Positions 25,956 to 35,732 of a stretch of DNA of 64,000 bases are shown here, in pieces. This DNA comes from Candidatus Rifleibacteriota bacterium (GTDB taxonomy: Bacteria > Muiribacteriota > Ozemobacteria > Ozemobacterales > Ozemobacteraceae): positions 1 to 64,000 of the forward strand of contig JANJUX010000016.1 in NCBI GenBank assembly GCA_024710355.1. Direction: 5' to 3'. The position numbers and the translations under genes were made by a program. Each line of letters begins with the position of its first letter. The first letter of the stretch is position 1. The notes beneath the pieces are model-generated. The model worked only from the letters and a program-made list of their open reading frames with translations. It was not told where the DNA came from and searched no databases.

Positions 25956-28250
25956 TTACTGCCTCAGATGGCGGTTAAGCATATTTGCCAGATCACGCAT
26001 GGTGAAGGGTTTGTGAATGCTGGCAGCAAAACCGTGTGAATGCGGGTTTACCATAGCCTGCTTCTCTGAATATCCGCTCATGACAAAGGCAGGTGCCAGA
26101 AGACCCAGGCGTCGAATTGCCGCCAGAGTCTCTATGCCACCCATTCCGCCGGGCACAGTCAGATCGAACAGCATCGCGGCAACACGTTCGCGATCTATAA
26201 TGCGATCCTGCAGCATGGTCAAAACCTCATCGCCACTGGCTGCAGCCACTACAGTATAACCAAAAGATTCAAGTGTTCTGGTCAAAACCTCTCTGATAAC
26301 GGTTTCATCATCCATTACAATGGCAATTCCGTGCCCCCTGTGCTTCGCCCCATCCTCGGTCTTCTCAAGCATCAGCACTTTTTCAGAAGCCGGTATGATC
26401 ACATAAAAAGTCGTTCCTGCACCAACCTCGGTGTCGACATCTATGTATCCCCCGTGATTTTTGACAATCGAATAACTCGTTGCCAGGCCAAGACCGTGCC
26501 CTCCGGGCCGGGTCGAAAAGAACGGGTCAAAAATCCGCTTGAGAATATTTTCCGGAATGCCTGGGCCGCTGTCTTTGAAAGCTATCTGAACATAACGGCC
26601 AGCGACCAGATCAGGGTGCTCGCTTTCAGCAAAACTGCGATTGCACAACGAGACTTTGAGATTACCCCCGGACTCTTTCATTGCCTGCACGGCGTTGATA
26701 ACAATATTCTCGACAACCTGACCGAGCTGGTTACGATCGTAGTTACCGGCAGCCAAGCCCTCTTCTATTTCGAAAACACATGAAACATTGGATCCACTCA
26801 GAGCAAACCTGACCGTGTCTTCTACGAATGGCATAAAACATTGAGCCCTGCAGTCGAGGGCCCTGCCCCTGGCAAAGGTCAGCAGCTGCTGCGTCAGATT
26901 TCGCGCGCGTCCCATGGTGGTTAGACAGGCGCCGAGACATTTTCGTGTCTCAGGCGACTGATCGGTACAGAGCGCCAGTTCGAGAAAACCATATATGCCG
27001 CCAAGCAGATTGTTAAAATCGTGGGCAATACCGCCGGCAAGTATTCCGAGCGACTCGAGCTTGTCAGCCCGCTGAGCACTTTCAAGAAACTTTTTTTTCT
27101 CAGAAACATCACGCACCACAGCGATAATGCGCTCGTCGCCCCCCAGCCGCGAATGGCTCAGGGCCACTTCAGTTGGGAAAAGCTCGCCCGAAAAGCGTCG
27201 ACACAACCATTCAAATTGTTTTTTCTCGCCGCGCAGCAGGGCATTAACATTATTCCTGGCCTCAAACACACTGTAAGGTTTGAAACCAGCCGACAGTTCC
27301 TCAAGGGAGCGGGACAGAATCGTTTCCTTGTCAGGGTAACCATACATTTTGACTGCGGTATCGTTGACATCCAGAAGTCGGAAAGACAGGTCATGAATAA
27401 AAATTGCTTCTGAAGTGGCGTTAAATATTTCGCGATGACGCTGTTCACTCTCATGCAGTCTCTGAACCTGGCGGATATGCTCTGAAACATCGACGTGAAT
27501 ACCGACTGTGAACTCTGACAGTTTGCCATTCTGGCCGGCAATGATTTTGCCGCGGGCCCAGATCGATGCATAACTGCCGTCTTTGCGGCGAAGCCTGAAA
27601 CGGCTGTCATAAAGATCCGGGTTTTGCGCAGCCACGTGCTCAAAAAACTGTTTCGCAGCCATATCCCTGTCTTCGGGGTGCAGAAGATCAACCCAGCCCG
27701 AAAATATGTCGAGACGCCCATGCACGTGAAGCTCTTCAGAAGAATAGCCAAGCATGGCGAAATACTCTTCGCTGCACCAGATAAGGTTTGTAATGCTGTT
27801 GTATTCCCAGACGCCGGCGGTCAAAATCTGGATAATCGAACGATAGCGGCCTTCGGACCTCTGAAGATCATCCTGCATTCTGCGACTTGTGGTAACGTCT
27901 TCACAGACGCCTTCCATCGCAACCATCCGGCCATTTTCGCTTACCGGGCCATAGATGATTCTGATAATTCTTTCTTCGCCCGAAGGATGCTTGTAAAGCA
28001 GCTCTACGCACTGAAACCTGCCGGTGCTGGTTATCAAATCATCAGAAGCGTTGCCGGTAGCCATCGATTCCTGTGAAAATTCGAGCTCCCGCCAGTTTCG
28101 ACCAACAAAATCACCGGCCTCGATGCCAAACACGGTTTTAAAACCGGGGTTCAAGTAAGTAAAGACCCCTTCCGGGGTATGGGAAAAAACGCAGTGTGTC
28201 TGCGAAAGCCCCTCAACCAGCCGGCGAAATTTATCTTCACTGTCTATCAT
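25956..28250 (-). CDS. Multi-PAS hybrid histidine kinase with C-terminal receiver
   Basis: Three PAS/PAC-like units, H-box LAGGIAHDFNNLLGGIYGFLELA, GLGLATSYSIVKNHGGYIDVDTEVGAGTTFYV, receiver IVMDDETVIREVL...LFDLTVPGGMGGIETLAAIRR. Confidence 0.95.
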   Translation of the reverse strand: MIDSEDKFRRLVEGLSQTHCVFSHTPEGVFTYLNPGFKTVFGIEAGDFVGRNWRELEFSQESMATGNASDDLITSTGRFQCVELLYKHPSGEERIIRIIYGPVSENGRMVAMEGVCEDVTTSRRMQDDLQRSEGRYRSIIQILTAGVWEYNSITNLIWCSEEYFAMLGYSSEELHVHGRLDIFSGWVDLLHPEDRDMAAKQFFEHVAAQNPDLYDSRFRLRRKDGSYASIWARGKIIAGQNGKLSEFTVGIHVDVSEHIRQVQRLHESEQRHREIFNATSEAIFIHDLSFRLLDVNDTAVKMYGYPDKETILSRSLEELSAGFKPYSVFEARNNVNALLRGEKKQFEWLCRRFSGELFPTEVALSHSRLGGDERIIAVVRDVSEKKKFLESAQRADKLESLGILAGGIAHDFNNLLGGIYGFLELALCTDQSPETRKCLGACLTTMGRARNLTQQLLTFARGRALDCRAQCFMPFVEDTVRFALSGSNVSCVFEIEEGLAAGNYDRNQLGQVVENIVINAVQAMKESGGNLKVSLCNRSFAESEHPDLVAGRYVQIAFKDSGPGIPENILKRIFDPFFSTRPGGHGLGLATSYSIVKNHGGYIDVDTEVGAGTTFYVIIPASEKVLMLEKTEDGAKHRGHGIAIVMDDETVIREVLTRTLESFGYTVVAAASGDEVLTMLQDRIIDRERVAAMLFDLTVPGGMGGIETLAAIRRLGLLAPAFVMSGYSEKQAMVNPHSHGFAASIHKPFTMRDLANMLNRHLRQ

Positions 28251-28253
28251 GAT

Positions 28254-29606
28254 TTAACTGCCAGCCGGAAAAATTTCTTCTTCGTGCGCCATAATCTCAT
28301 GTGTGAACCTCGACAGGTTACGGGCATAGAAGTTATAGCCGAGATTCGCCGGGATCGCGACCGCTGGCAGACATCGCGAACCAGAAAGTCTCTTGAAAAT
28401 TGAGCGCAGCGAGTAAGCGTGCTGCCACGCATAGATCAGGCCACGCTGCAGATACTCGGGTGACATGTTTTTAGGCCTGAATACCACATGCTCGGCATCG
28501 TAAAGCGACCAGTCGCGCTCGATTATGCGACCCTGACTCTCAAGGTCGGCGAACACCTGGGTGCCAGGGAAAGGCGTCAGCACAGAGAACTGCGGCAAAT
28601 CTATCTCGCAGTCGTAAACAAAGTCGACGGTGCGCTTAAAAACATCTCGATCATCGGTATCGAGACCAAAGACAAAGCAGGCCTGCACCCCGATACCATG
28701 ATCATGCAGCTTTTTAACAGCCTCTTTATACTGCCCGACCTTGTTGAAAGGCTTGCGGACTTCGTGCAGCGAATCCTGTGAAACCGACTCAAAACCGATC
28801 AACAACCCACGACAACCGCTTTCAGCCATGGTTGCAAGGAATTTCGCGTCGTGCGCCACATCGATAGTGGCACAGCCGACCCACCATTTTTTCAATGGTT
28901 TCAAGGCATTGAAAAATTCGAGCGAAAATTCACGGTTACAGGTCAGACTCGGGTCGAGAAAGCAGAGTTCTGGCCCGCTCAACGTCTCGATTTCGGCCAT
29001 TATCTCGGCAACCGGCCGGGTGAAGTAGCGATTGTTCCAGGCAGTAGCCACCGCGCAGAATGAACAGTGGTGCGCACAGCCCCGCGTCGCCTCGATCGAA
29101 TTAACAGTGACATACTTTTTGCGGTCGAAAATTGACCGGTCCGGAATCGGTCGGCGACATGAACCCCAGTCGAAATCAGGGCGCATGTGATAGAAAGGCT
29201 GCAGTCTACCCGCTTTGAAATCGTGCAGAGCCTGCGGCCAGGTGTCTTCGGCCAGACCGGTGATCACGCAGTCGGCGTGTTGCTTCGCCTCATGCGGCAT
29301 TAGCGTGGCATGAATACCGCCAATGATGACCGGAACACGATTCTGCCTGAAAAAATCGGCAATCGCGTAGCTGCGCCGCGCGGTTCCGGTCATTGAGCTG
29401 ATGCCGACCAGATCGACGTCCAGGTGTGAACGCGGATCCCAGGCTTCGGCACCCTCATCGACAACCCTGACCTCTGCCTGCAGCTCAGGCGGAATCAACG
29501 CCACCAGGGTGGCCAGAGTCAGCGGGGCATAGCGCAGCGAACGTTTATATGAGCCGGAAACCGCCCGATGAATCGGGCCATGCGGCAGAACCAGCAAAAT
29601 CTTCAT
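28254..29606 (-). CDS. B12-binding-domain radical SAM protein
   Basis: B12-like N-terminus, CAHHCSFCAVA radical SAM motif, GCRGLLIGFESVSQDSL, QACFVFGLDTDDRDVFKRTVDF. Confidence 0.93.
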   Translation of the reverse strand: MKILLVLPHGPIHRAVSGSYKRSLRYAPLTLATLVALIPPELQAEVRVVDEGAEAWDPRSHLDVDLVGISSMTGTARRSYAIADFFRQNRVPVIIGGIHATLMPHEAKQHADCVITGLAEDTWPQALHDFKAGRLQPFYHMRPDFDWGSCRRPIPDRSIFDRKKYVTVNSIEATRGCAHHCSFCAVATAWNNRYFTRPVAEIMAEIETLSGPELCFLDPSLTCNREFSLEFFNALKPLKKWWVGCATIDVAHDAKFLATMAESGCRGLLIGFESVSQDSLHEVRKPFNKVGQYKEAVKKLHDHGIGVQACFVFGLDTDDRDVFKRTVDFVYDCEIDLPQFSVLTPFPGTQVFADLESQGRIIERDWSLYDAEHVVFRPKNMSPEYLQRGLIYAWQHAYSLRSIFKRLSGSRCLPAVAIPANLGYNFYARNLSRFTHEIMAHEEEIFPAGS

Positions 29607-29796
29607 TCAACAGGTCTCCAGCAGATACGAAGTGCATCTGAACACTGCCTCTCGATCAGGTCTGCCTCACCAACAGAAATAACATTTTTTTCAAGTATAA
29701 TCCTGCCGCAATGGAAATTCAAGGTTGAACTGATGAGTCAATATGTTGTAGTCTGTACGGGTGCATGCTCGCAAATCTTTTTGAGGAGTATTATTT

Positions 29797-30912
29797 GTGA
29801 AATTCCGCACCCTGATCGCTCTGGCTGTCTGTTCCTGTACTTCAGGCCTCTGGGCCGAACCCTCTGCCCTGGTGAACGATCCGCGCGATCTGCGCCTGAT
29901 CGACCTCAAAGAAGTCTCCAGCTTCCTTGAAGAAGACCTCGATCTCGGAAAAGGCATAACCGAAGTGATCGGCAAACAGGTTATCGACCGCAAATTCCGC
30001 AAAGCCGGTATTCCTGACCCGGTTAAATCCGAACTCAGCTACGCCATAGTCGCCCGCGAAATGCCCGCCGAGCAGCTGAACGTCTGCTTTATTCTCAAGG
30101 GCAACGTCGTGCCCGAAAAGTTTCTTGAATTTGCCGGCAAACGCTACGACCGCTATTTCGACACTCTCAAAAGTCAGAATCTCGTAAAAGGCGTTCCGAC
30201 ACCTGCAGATAAAAACATCGCCGGCAAAAATGCCCGCGTTTTCCCATTCGCCTTCAGAAATGCCGAAGCAGTCGTAACCTGGTTCCCGGGCCACACAATC
30301 ATTTCAACGGTTCCGGCCGGCGATTATTCGCTGATCAGCGAAACCATCAATGTTCTCGAAGGCAAAACCCCGGCCTCGAAGGCACAGCCCGACAAAATCG
30401 GCTTCATTTCAACTTTTGTGCCGATCGACCAGGAAAGAAGCGAAATTCGCAACTTCGAAAACCGCTATGACGGCTTTGCCGCCAAAACCCGCAAAAAATT
30501 CAAAAAGATTTTCAACCGTGACGCCTATCAGGACAGCGAAGCAATGGCAAAGGCCGAGCAGCAGCTCAAAAACGCACTCGCCGACATCGCCCGCTTCTCT
30601 TATGACATCAACGCCCGCAAAGAAGGCGAAGGCTACGCCTATGAAGTCAGCATGATCTTCCGCTGCGCCAACCCCGAAAAGGCCGGCGAACTCAAAGAAA
30701 TGCTGCTCACCTGGCTCGCCTACACATCTTCCAAGTCGCTTTCAGAAGAAGATATGGTGTCGATGCGCGCCAACCGCGTCGCCGCCACCGGCTCGACCTG
30801 TGTATTCAATATCAGACTCGGCTCAACCCCCGAAGAACAGTATCAGTTCTCGTCTCTGATCATGAGCCTGATGATGCAGGACCGCCGTTTCAATTCTCTC
30901 TTCAAGGGCTGA
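29797..30912 (+). CDS. Secreted hypothetical protein
   Basis: GTG start with signal peptide MKFRTLIALAVCSCTSGLWAEP; no recognised domain. Confidence 0.8.
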   Translation: MKFRTLIALAVCSCTSGLWAEPSALVNDPRDLRLIDLKEVSSFLEEDLDLGKGITEVIGKQVIDRKFRKAGIPDPVKSELSYAIVAREMPAEQLNVCFILKGNVVPEKFLEFAGKRYDRYFDTLKSQNLVKGVPTPADKNIAGKNARVFPFAFRNAEAVVTWFPGHTIISTVPAGDYSLISETINVLEGKTPASKAQPDKIGFISTFVPIDQERSEIRNFENRYDGFAAKTRKKFKKIFNRDAYQDSEAMAKAEQQLKNALADIARFSYDINARKEGEGYAYEVSMIFRCANPEKAGELKEMLLTWLAYTSSKSLSEEDMVSMRANRVAATGSTCVFNIRLGSTPEEQYQFSSLIMSLMMQDRRFNSLFKG

Positions 30913-30917
30913 TCGTT

Positions 30918-33170
30918 TCAGCAGTCAGAACGCTGCGGTTCAATCTGAGCCGCAGCGTTTTTTCTTTTGCGGCCGAATATAAGAATCAGCACCGGCAGCA
31001 CCAGAAGATCACCCGCCAGACCGATAACGACAACCAGAGTGCCGATCAGACCGAAGTAAGTGAATGGCTTGAAGGTGCTGAGCATGAAGATGGCATTGCC
31101 CAGCATCAGCAGCAACGATGACGAGCTCACCGGCACTGCCAGATCGCGAATCGCGGCCATAACTTTGCGGGCCTGTGTCGGTTGCCGGTTTTCCTGCAGA
31201 AAAGTCAGCAGATGCAGCGTGTCGTCGACAATCAGCCCGCTCATGACGCAGCCAACCACGGCGGTCGACGGGTTGAGCGGCAGACCGAAATAACCTGCCA
31301 CCGCATAGGCCAGCAGAATCGGGTAAAAATTGACCAGCAGCGCCACAAATGCAACATAGAGGCTTCTGAAGACCAGATAGAAAACTGCAATAATCATCAA
31401 CACAGCTGCCACAAACGACCAGGTAATGTTTTCGAGTATACTTTTCTGCATCAGCGCGTTCAAATAGACGTCGCCGGTGACATCGACGCTCAAAGAAGCC
31501 GGCAGGGTTGCAGCGGCCGCGGCCAGAATCTGCCCGCGCAGCGGTACAATGCTGAAATCATCGGTAAGACTTGTATGAACCCGCAGCAGCGTCGTCGATA
31601 AATCTGGTGCAATCAGCAGATCAGAAATGCCGCGCTGCCCGAAAAAATCGATTACCGCGCGGCCGAGATCAGCGGTCGCCGGCAGCACCGACTCACCGGT
31701 GAACTGCTTGTTGAAAGCCTGCATCAGGTCTACAATAGAAAACACCCGGTTGATGCCGGGTATCGCCTCGACACGCTTCTGAAATTCGGCAATCTCCGCC
31801 AAACGCCCGGGTTCCATGAGATCAGGCGCTGAAATCATCACCTGAAAATGGCCGGGCCCGCAGAACCGGCTGCTGATAAAGGTGTGCGCCTGCAGCAGCG
31901 GGTCATCGGCCGAAAAATTGTCAGACAGTGCGTTGCGTGTCTCGAACTTTTGCAGCGCCGGCACGACCAGCAGCAGCGAAACCGTGACCACCGCCAGCAC
32001 TTTCCCCGGGTGCCTGAAAACAATGTTGCGAACCAGACGCTGTAACCAGCGCAGTCGGCCGGGGTCAGAGCCCCTCAGACTGAATTTTGGCTGGTAGAGT
32101 TTAAAACAGGCGAAAATCAGCCCGAAAGTGACTATGTAGGCAAAAAAGCAGGCCAGCGAGGTATAGAGCGAGAACAGCCTGATGCTCGGCGACGGGCTTT
32201 GTGACAGCGACAGAAAGCCGATCAGCGTTGTCATGGTATTGATCAGGCATGGTCTGATCAGGCGCCGGTAGTTCTGCTGATGCAGTTCGGCGTAATTCTG
32301 GTGCGCGTTTTTTCTCTCTCTGACAAAGAAGCTGACAATGTAAATAATCTCGTTGAGTGAAATGATGAGGGCGAACGGAATTATCGGCGAGGTGAACAGG
32401 TTGATTTTGTTGCCGTTCATGAAATAGACGGCGAACGTCAACGACGTCGGGGCGGCGATTGCCAGCAGAATCAGCCCTAACACCAGCGGATCGGGGAACA
32501 GATACCACGCGAGAACCGTGCAGCAGATAAGGCCGAGCGCCAGAAAGCGCCGGTTGTTCTCGACGATGAACTCGAAAAACCTTTCCTGAATATACGGAAA
32601 TCCGAATACATGCAGCCTGACCCGCCCGCTCATATCGGCCTGCAATTCTTTGAGGTGGTTGTAGAGCGCATGCCGGTAATCTGGTGCGCGAATATCAGGC
32701 ACGATCAATATCTGCAGCGATTTGAGGTCGTCAGAAACCAGATAACCGCGAAACAGCCGGTCGTTCTGCAGCAACTCAACCAGATTGCGGATACGAAAAT
32801 CCTTGAGATAGGCAGCAAACTCGTCGGCCCGGCGAAACGGCCTGAGAACATCGAGAATCGACAGCACCTGCCTCACTTCGGGCCAGCTGTGAATGCGGTC
32901 GACAAGTTCCCAGGCTGTAAGCAGCGAATTACGATCGATGCCGTCAATATCAAAGGCCAGCAGAATCGCCTGCTCATGCCCGAAATGCCGCCGGTATTCG
33001 GCGCGGGTTGCGATCGCCTGCGGGTCAGAAATTCCCGCTTCGAAGTCTTCATCGACTTCGACGTGCGAAAAGGCGCCAAAACTCATGATAAAGCTGGCAA
33101 GAATGACCGCAATGACTGCACCCGGGTGCCCGGCGATAATTTTATAAATCAGGCTGGTGATTTTCTGCAT
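30918..33170 (-). CDS. RND/MMPL-superfamily exporter
   Basis: 750 aa, 12-TM-like layout with two large extracytoplasmic loops; GVVDDTLHLLTF-like GLIVDDTLHLLTFLQENRQ; MMPL/SSD transporters. Confidence 0.9.
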   Translation of the reverse strand: MQKITSLIYKIIAGHPGAVIAVILASFIMSFGAFSHVEVDEDFEAGISDPQAIATRAEYRRHFGHEQAILLAFDIDGIDRNSLLTAWELVDRIHSWPEVRQVLSILDVLRPFRRADEFAAYLKDFRIRNLVELLQNDRLFRGYLVSDDLKSLQILIVPDIRAPDYRHALYNHLKELQADMSGRVRLHVFGFPYIQERFFEFIVENNRRFLALGLICCTVLAWYLFPDPLVLGLILLAIAAPTSLTFAVYFMNGNKINLFTSPIIPFALIISLNEIIYIVSFFVRERKNAHQNYAELHQQNYRRLIRPCLINTMTTLIGFLSLSQSPSPSIRLFSLYTSLACFFAYIVTFGLIFACFKLYQPKFSLRGSDPGRLRWLQRLVRNIVFRHPGKVLAVVTVSLLLVVPALQKFETRNALSDNFSADDPLLQAHTFISSRFCGPGHFQVMISAPDLMEPGRLAEIAEFQKRVEAIPGINRVFSIVDLMQAFNKQFTGESVLPATADLGRAVIDFFGQRGISDLLIAPDLSTTLLRVHTSLTDDFSIVPLRGQILAAAAATLPASLSVDVTGDVYLNALMQKSILENITWSFVAAVLMIIAVFYLVFRSLYVAFVALLVNFYPILLAYAVAGYFGLPLNPSTAVVGCVMSGLIVDDTLHLLTFLQENRQPTQARKVMAAIRDLAVPVSSSSLLLMLGNAIFMLSTFKPFTYFGLIGTLVVVIGLAGDLLVLPVLILIFGRKRKNAAAQIEPQRSDC
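30929..30963 (+). terminator. Rho-independent terminator overlapping the convergent MMPL gene 3' end
   Basis: AACGCTGCGG ttcaatctgag CCGCAGCGTT followed by TTTT. Confidence 0.75.
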
Positions 33171-33239
33171 TAAAGCCTATTCTAAAACAGAACCCCGGCA
33201 GACTCCAGAGTTTTTCTGCCTGACAACAAAGCACTACAG

Positions 33240-35732
33240 TCAGCCCTGAATGGCAGCGAGAGATTTGAGCAGAGAGGCGGCGCCTCTGGCTGTTTCGAGA
33301 AGTTCGAGGGCGAGATCTTTTTCAGCCGGATTTGCACCGGCCAGCCCGGCCCAGAGGGCAGCAGACTCCTGAATACCAGCGATGCGGCAGCCGACTGAAA
33401 ACAACATTTTTCGTGCTTCGACCCCGGGATTTTCAGCCTGCAGTCTTTGCCAGACTTCGCTCAGCCCGTCCAGATCCAGACAGTTGAGCAGGCTCTGCAC
33501 AATTTCGGCGGCGTGCGGGTCGCAGCAGCCAACCTGCAACCAGCTGCAGAGCTCGGCAAAGTTCAGCCCCATAGCGGGCGCATCGCTAACACAGGCCGTT
33601 ATCTTTGCCGTGCAATCGCATTGGTTGTGCGTCGCAAGCAATTCGAGAAGGGCGATCACCGGCAGTCCCGGCAAAACCTGCAACAACTTCAGCAACAGCT
33701 CGACAAAAACCCGATCGCGCCTGACATTTAACAATGAGCTCACATCGTGCCTGAGACCGCATGCCGCAGCCAGCCGTTCAACCCGGGTCATCAGATCGGC
33801 TTGCAGAGCAGCAAGCGCCGCCTCAACGCGAACCCGGTCTTCCGGAAACCGATGGCCACATTCTTCCAGCCAGCCCGTCAGCTCTATCGACCGCCATTTT
33901 TCGCAACTTTTTACGGCCGCGCCCCTCACCCTGGTCTCTTTATCGAACAGCAGCTGTCTGAGGAGCTCTGAAAAGCAACTGTGAGGCAGTTCACCCAGAA
34001 CTGCCGCAGCGCTGGCCCGGCAACCGGCCTCGTCTGATTTTGCCATGGCCAGAAGATCGGTAAGGGCCGTTCGCAGAACCTTTTCGTCTTTCGCCAGCCT
34101 TATCAATGCAAGAACCGAATTTGCCCTGACACGATTGTCTGCATGCGACAGCAGCGGCTGCAGCCACGGAATTGCCCGCTCGCCAGACAGCCGATAGGCA
34201 GATTCAACCGCATCGGCAATGACTCGCGGGGCATGGCTGCCCGATAAAAACCCGTTCAAACAAGCTTCGAGCGAGCGATGACCATTGCGCCCGGCAATTC
34301 TTATCAGCATTGCCAATTCTTCGTCGGAATTCACTCTTTTCAACATGCTGGCAATGAGACCGGCGGCGAATTCCTGATTACGCCGGGTCATTCTGCCGAA
34401 AAGATACGGCCAGTTCTTCAACGGCTGCCCCAAAACCCTCGCCATTTCAGCTTCGTAGTCGAGAACCTCGAAGCCCTCACCGCCGGCAAATCCGGTTTCC
34501 CGCTCTCTGAGGGCAAGATTGGCCTGCAGGGCCTTCTGGTAGTCATTAGCAGCCCGCCGCGCCAGCAAAAGATAAAAAACACCGGCTCCCAGCAGCAGCC
34601 AATATAGAACTGCGTCATCAGTCGAACCGGCGACAGTTTTCAGCAACAGTCCGGTCAGAATCACCGTCGATGCGAAAACGATGCCGTCAGAAAAAAATCT
34701 GAACTGATTTCTGAGGGCCCTTTCATAGAGATTCAGAAACAGGTTGACGAGGTTCTGATCGAAAGTTCTGATACTGAGCAACAGCATGAACTGAAAAGCC
34801 ACCAGACCCTCGAAACCCGGGAAAACGAGCATGCCTGCCGCCCCGGCCGTCAGAATTGCCGGCGTCAGAAACAGCAGAGCCGTTGGTCGAAACCTTTTCA
34901 GAAGCCATGGCAGCAGCAGCGACTGGGAAAAAAGAGAAATCAGGCGCAGCGAGCTTTCAAATGCTCCCGAGAACGAGGCCAGGTCACGCTCATCGACGAA
35001 CTTTTGAGTCAGAGCCGATGCAAACAGATAAGACGAAGAATATCGACTGAACGCGAGAACCACCATTGAGCCGGCAATCAGCAGGCTTAAAGGATGCCCG
35101 GCGGCCAGAGTAAGGGTTTTCTGCCAGTTCACCGTGCTTTCTTCAACTTTTTCGTGATCTTCGCCCTCTTTTCGTGGCAGAGTGGCTACACATACGGGCA
35201 GAAGTAGAAAAATCAAGGCACAGGCATAATGACAGGCCGCATATGAAAACAACGAAAATAATGCCGGCATCAGGTAACCAAGCACGATGCCGCCCGAAAA
35301 CATTACCCCGGCAATCACCCCGACCCATTGCCGCATCTCGCGAACGGTCAGCAGGCTGTTGGCCGTATTCCAGAAAATTATGCCAAAATAGACGTCATAA
35401 AGCGAAACTGCCACATAGATGGCCATTAACTCAAGTTTTCCGAGAACCGCATACTGGCTCCCGGCAGCGCTGATAAGCAGGGCGAAAATCGGCGCCACGA
35501 TATAACTGACTCTGAGACTGGTCTTCTGCCATCTTCGACTGCCCACCATCACCAGGCCGGCGATGAGCGAAAAAACCGAAAGCCAGATATAGTATTCGGG
35601 CAGGGCCTCGCGACCGGCGATTTTAAGAAATGATGAAAAGCTCAACAGCACAGCGAAGGTCGCCCCGAGTTTGTAGACAAAACCACAGAGACTCAGCAGC
35701 AGAATGCGCTTGTCGGCGAAACTCTCAGCCAT
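33240..35732 (-). CDS. MFS/NTT-like membrane transporter fused to C-terminal HEAT repeats
   Basis: N-terminal ~12 hydrophobic segments with FWNTANSLLTVREMRQWVGVIAGVMFSGGIVLGYL; C-terminal HEAT-like units (WLQPLLSHADNRVRANSVLALIRLAKDEKVLRTALTDLL). Confidence 0.8.
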   Translation of the reverse strand: MAESFADKRILLLSLCGFVYKLGATFAVLLSFSSFLKIAGREALPEYYIWLSVFSLIAGLVMVGSRRWQKTSLRVSYIVAPIFALLISAAGSQYAVLGKLELMAIYVAVSLYDVYFGIIFWNTANSLLTVREMRQWVGVIAGVMFSGGIVLGYLMPALFSLFSYAACHYACALIFLLLPVCVATLPRKEGEDHEKVEESTVNWQKTLTLAAGHPLSLLIAGSMVVLAFSRYSSSYLFASALTQKFVDERDLASFSGAFESSLRLISLFSQSLLLPWLLKRFRPTALLFLTPAILTAGAAGMLVFPGFEGLVAFQFMLLLSIRTFDQNLVNLFLNLYERALRNQFRFFSDGIVFASTVILTGLLLKTVAGSTDDAVLYWLLLGAGVFYLLLARRAANDYQKALQANLALRERETGFAGGEGFEVLDYEAEMARVLGQPLKNWPYLFGRMTRRNQEFAAGLIASMLKRVNSDEELAMLIRIAGRNGHRSLEACLNGFLSGSHAPRVIADAVESAYRLSGERAIPWLQPLLSHADNRVRANSVLALIRLAKDEKVLRTALTDLLAMAKSDEAGCRASAAAVLGELPHSCFSELLRQLLFDKETRVRGAAVKSCEKWRSIELTGWLEECGHRFPEDRVRVEAALAALQADLMTRVERLAAACGLRHDVSSLLNVRRDRVFVELLLKLLQVLPGLPVIALLELLATHNQCDCTAKITACVSDAPAMGLNFAELCSWLQVGCCDPHAAEIVQSLLNCLDLDGLSEVWQRLQAENPGVEARKMLFSVGCRIAGIQESAALWAGLAGANPAEKDLALELLETARGAASLLKSLAAIQG

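Noticed and set aside
32610-33173. 187-aa plus-strand ORF
   Set aside because: Antisense to the MMPL gene; no domain.
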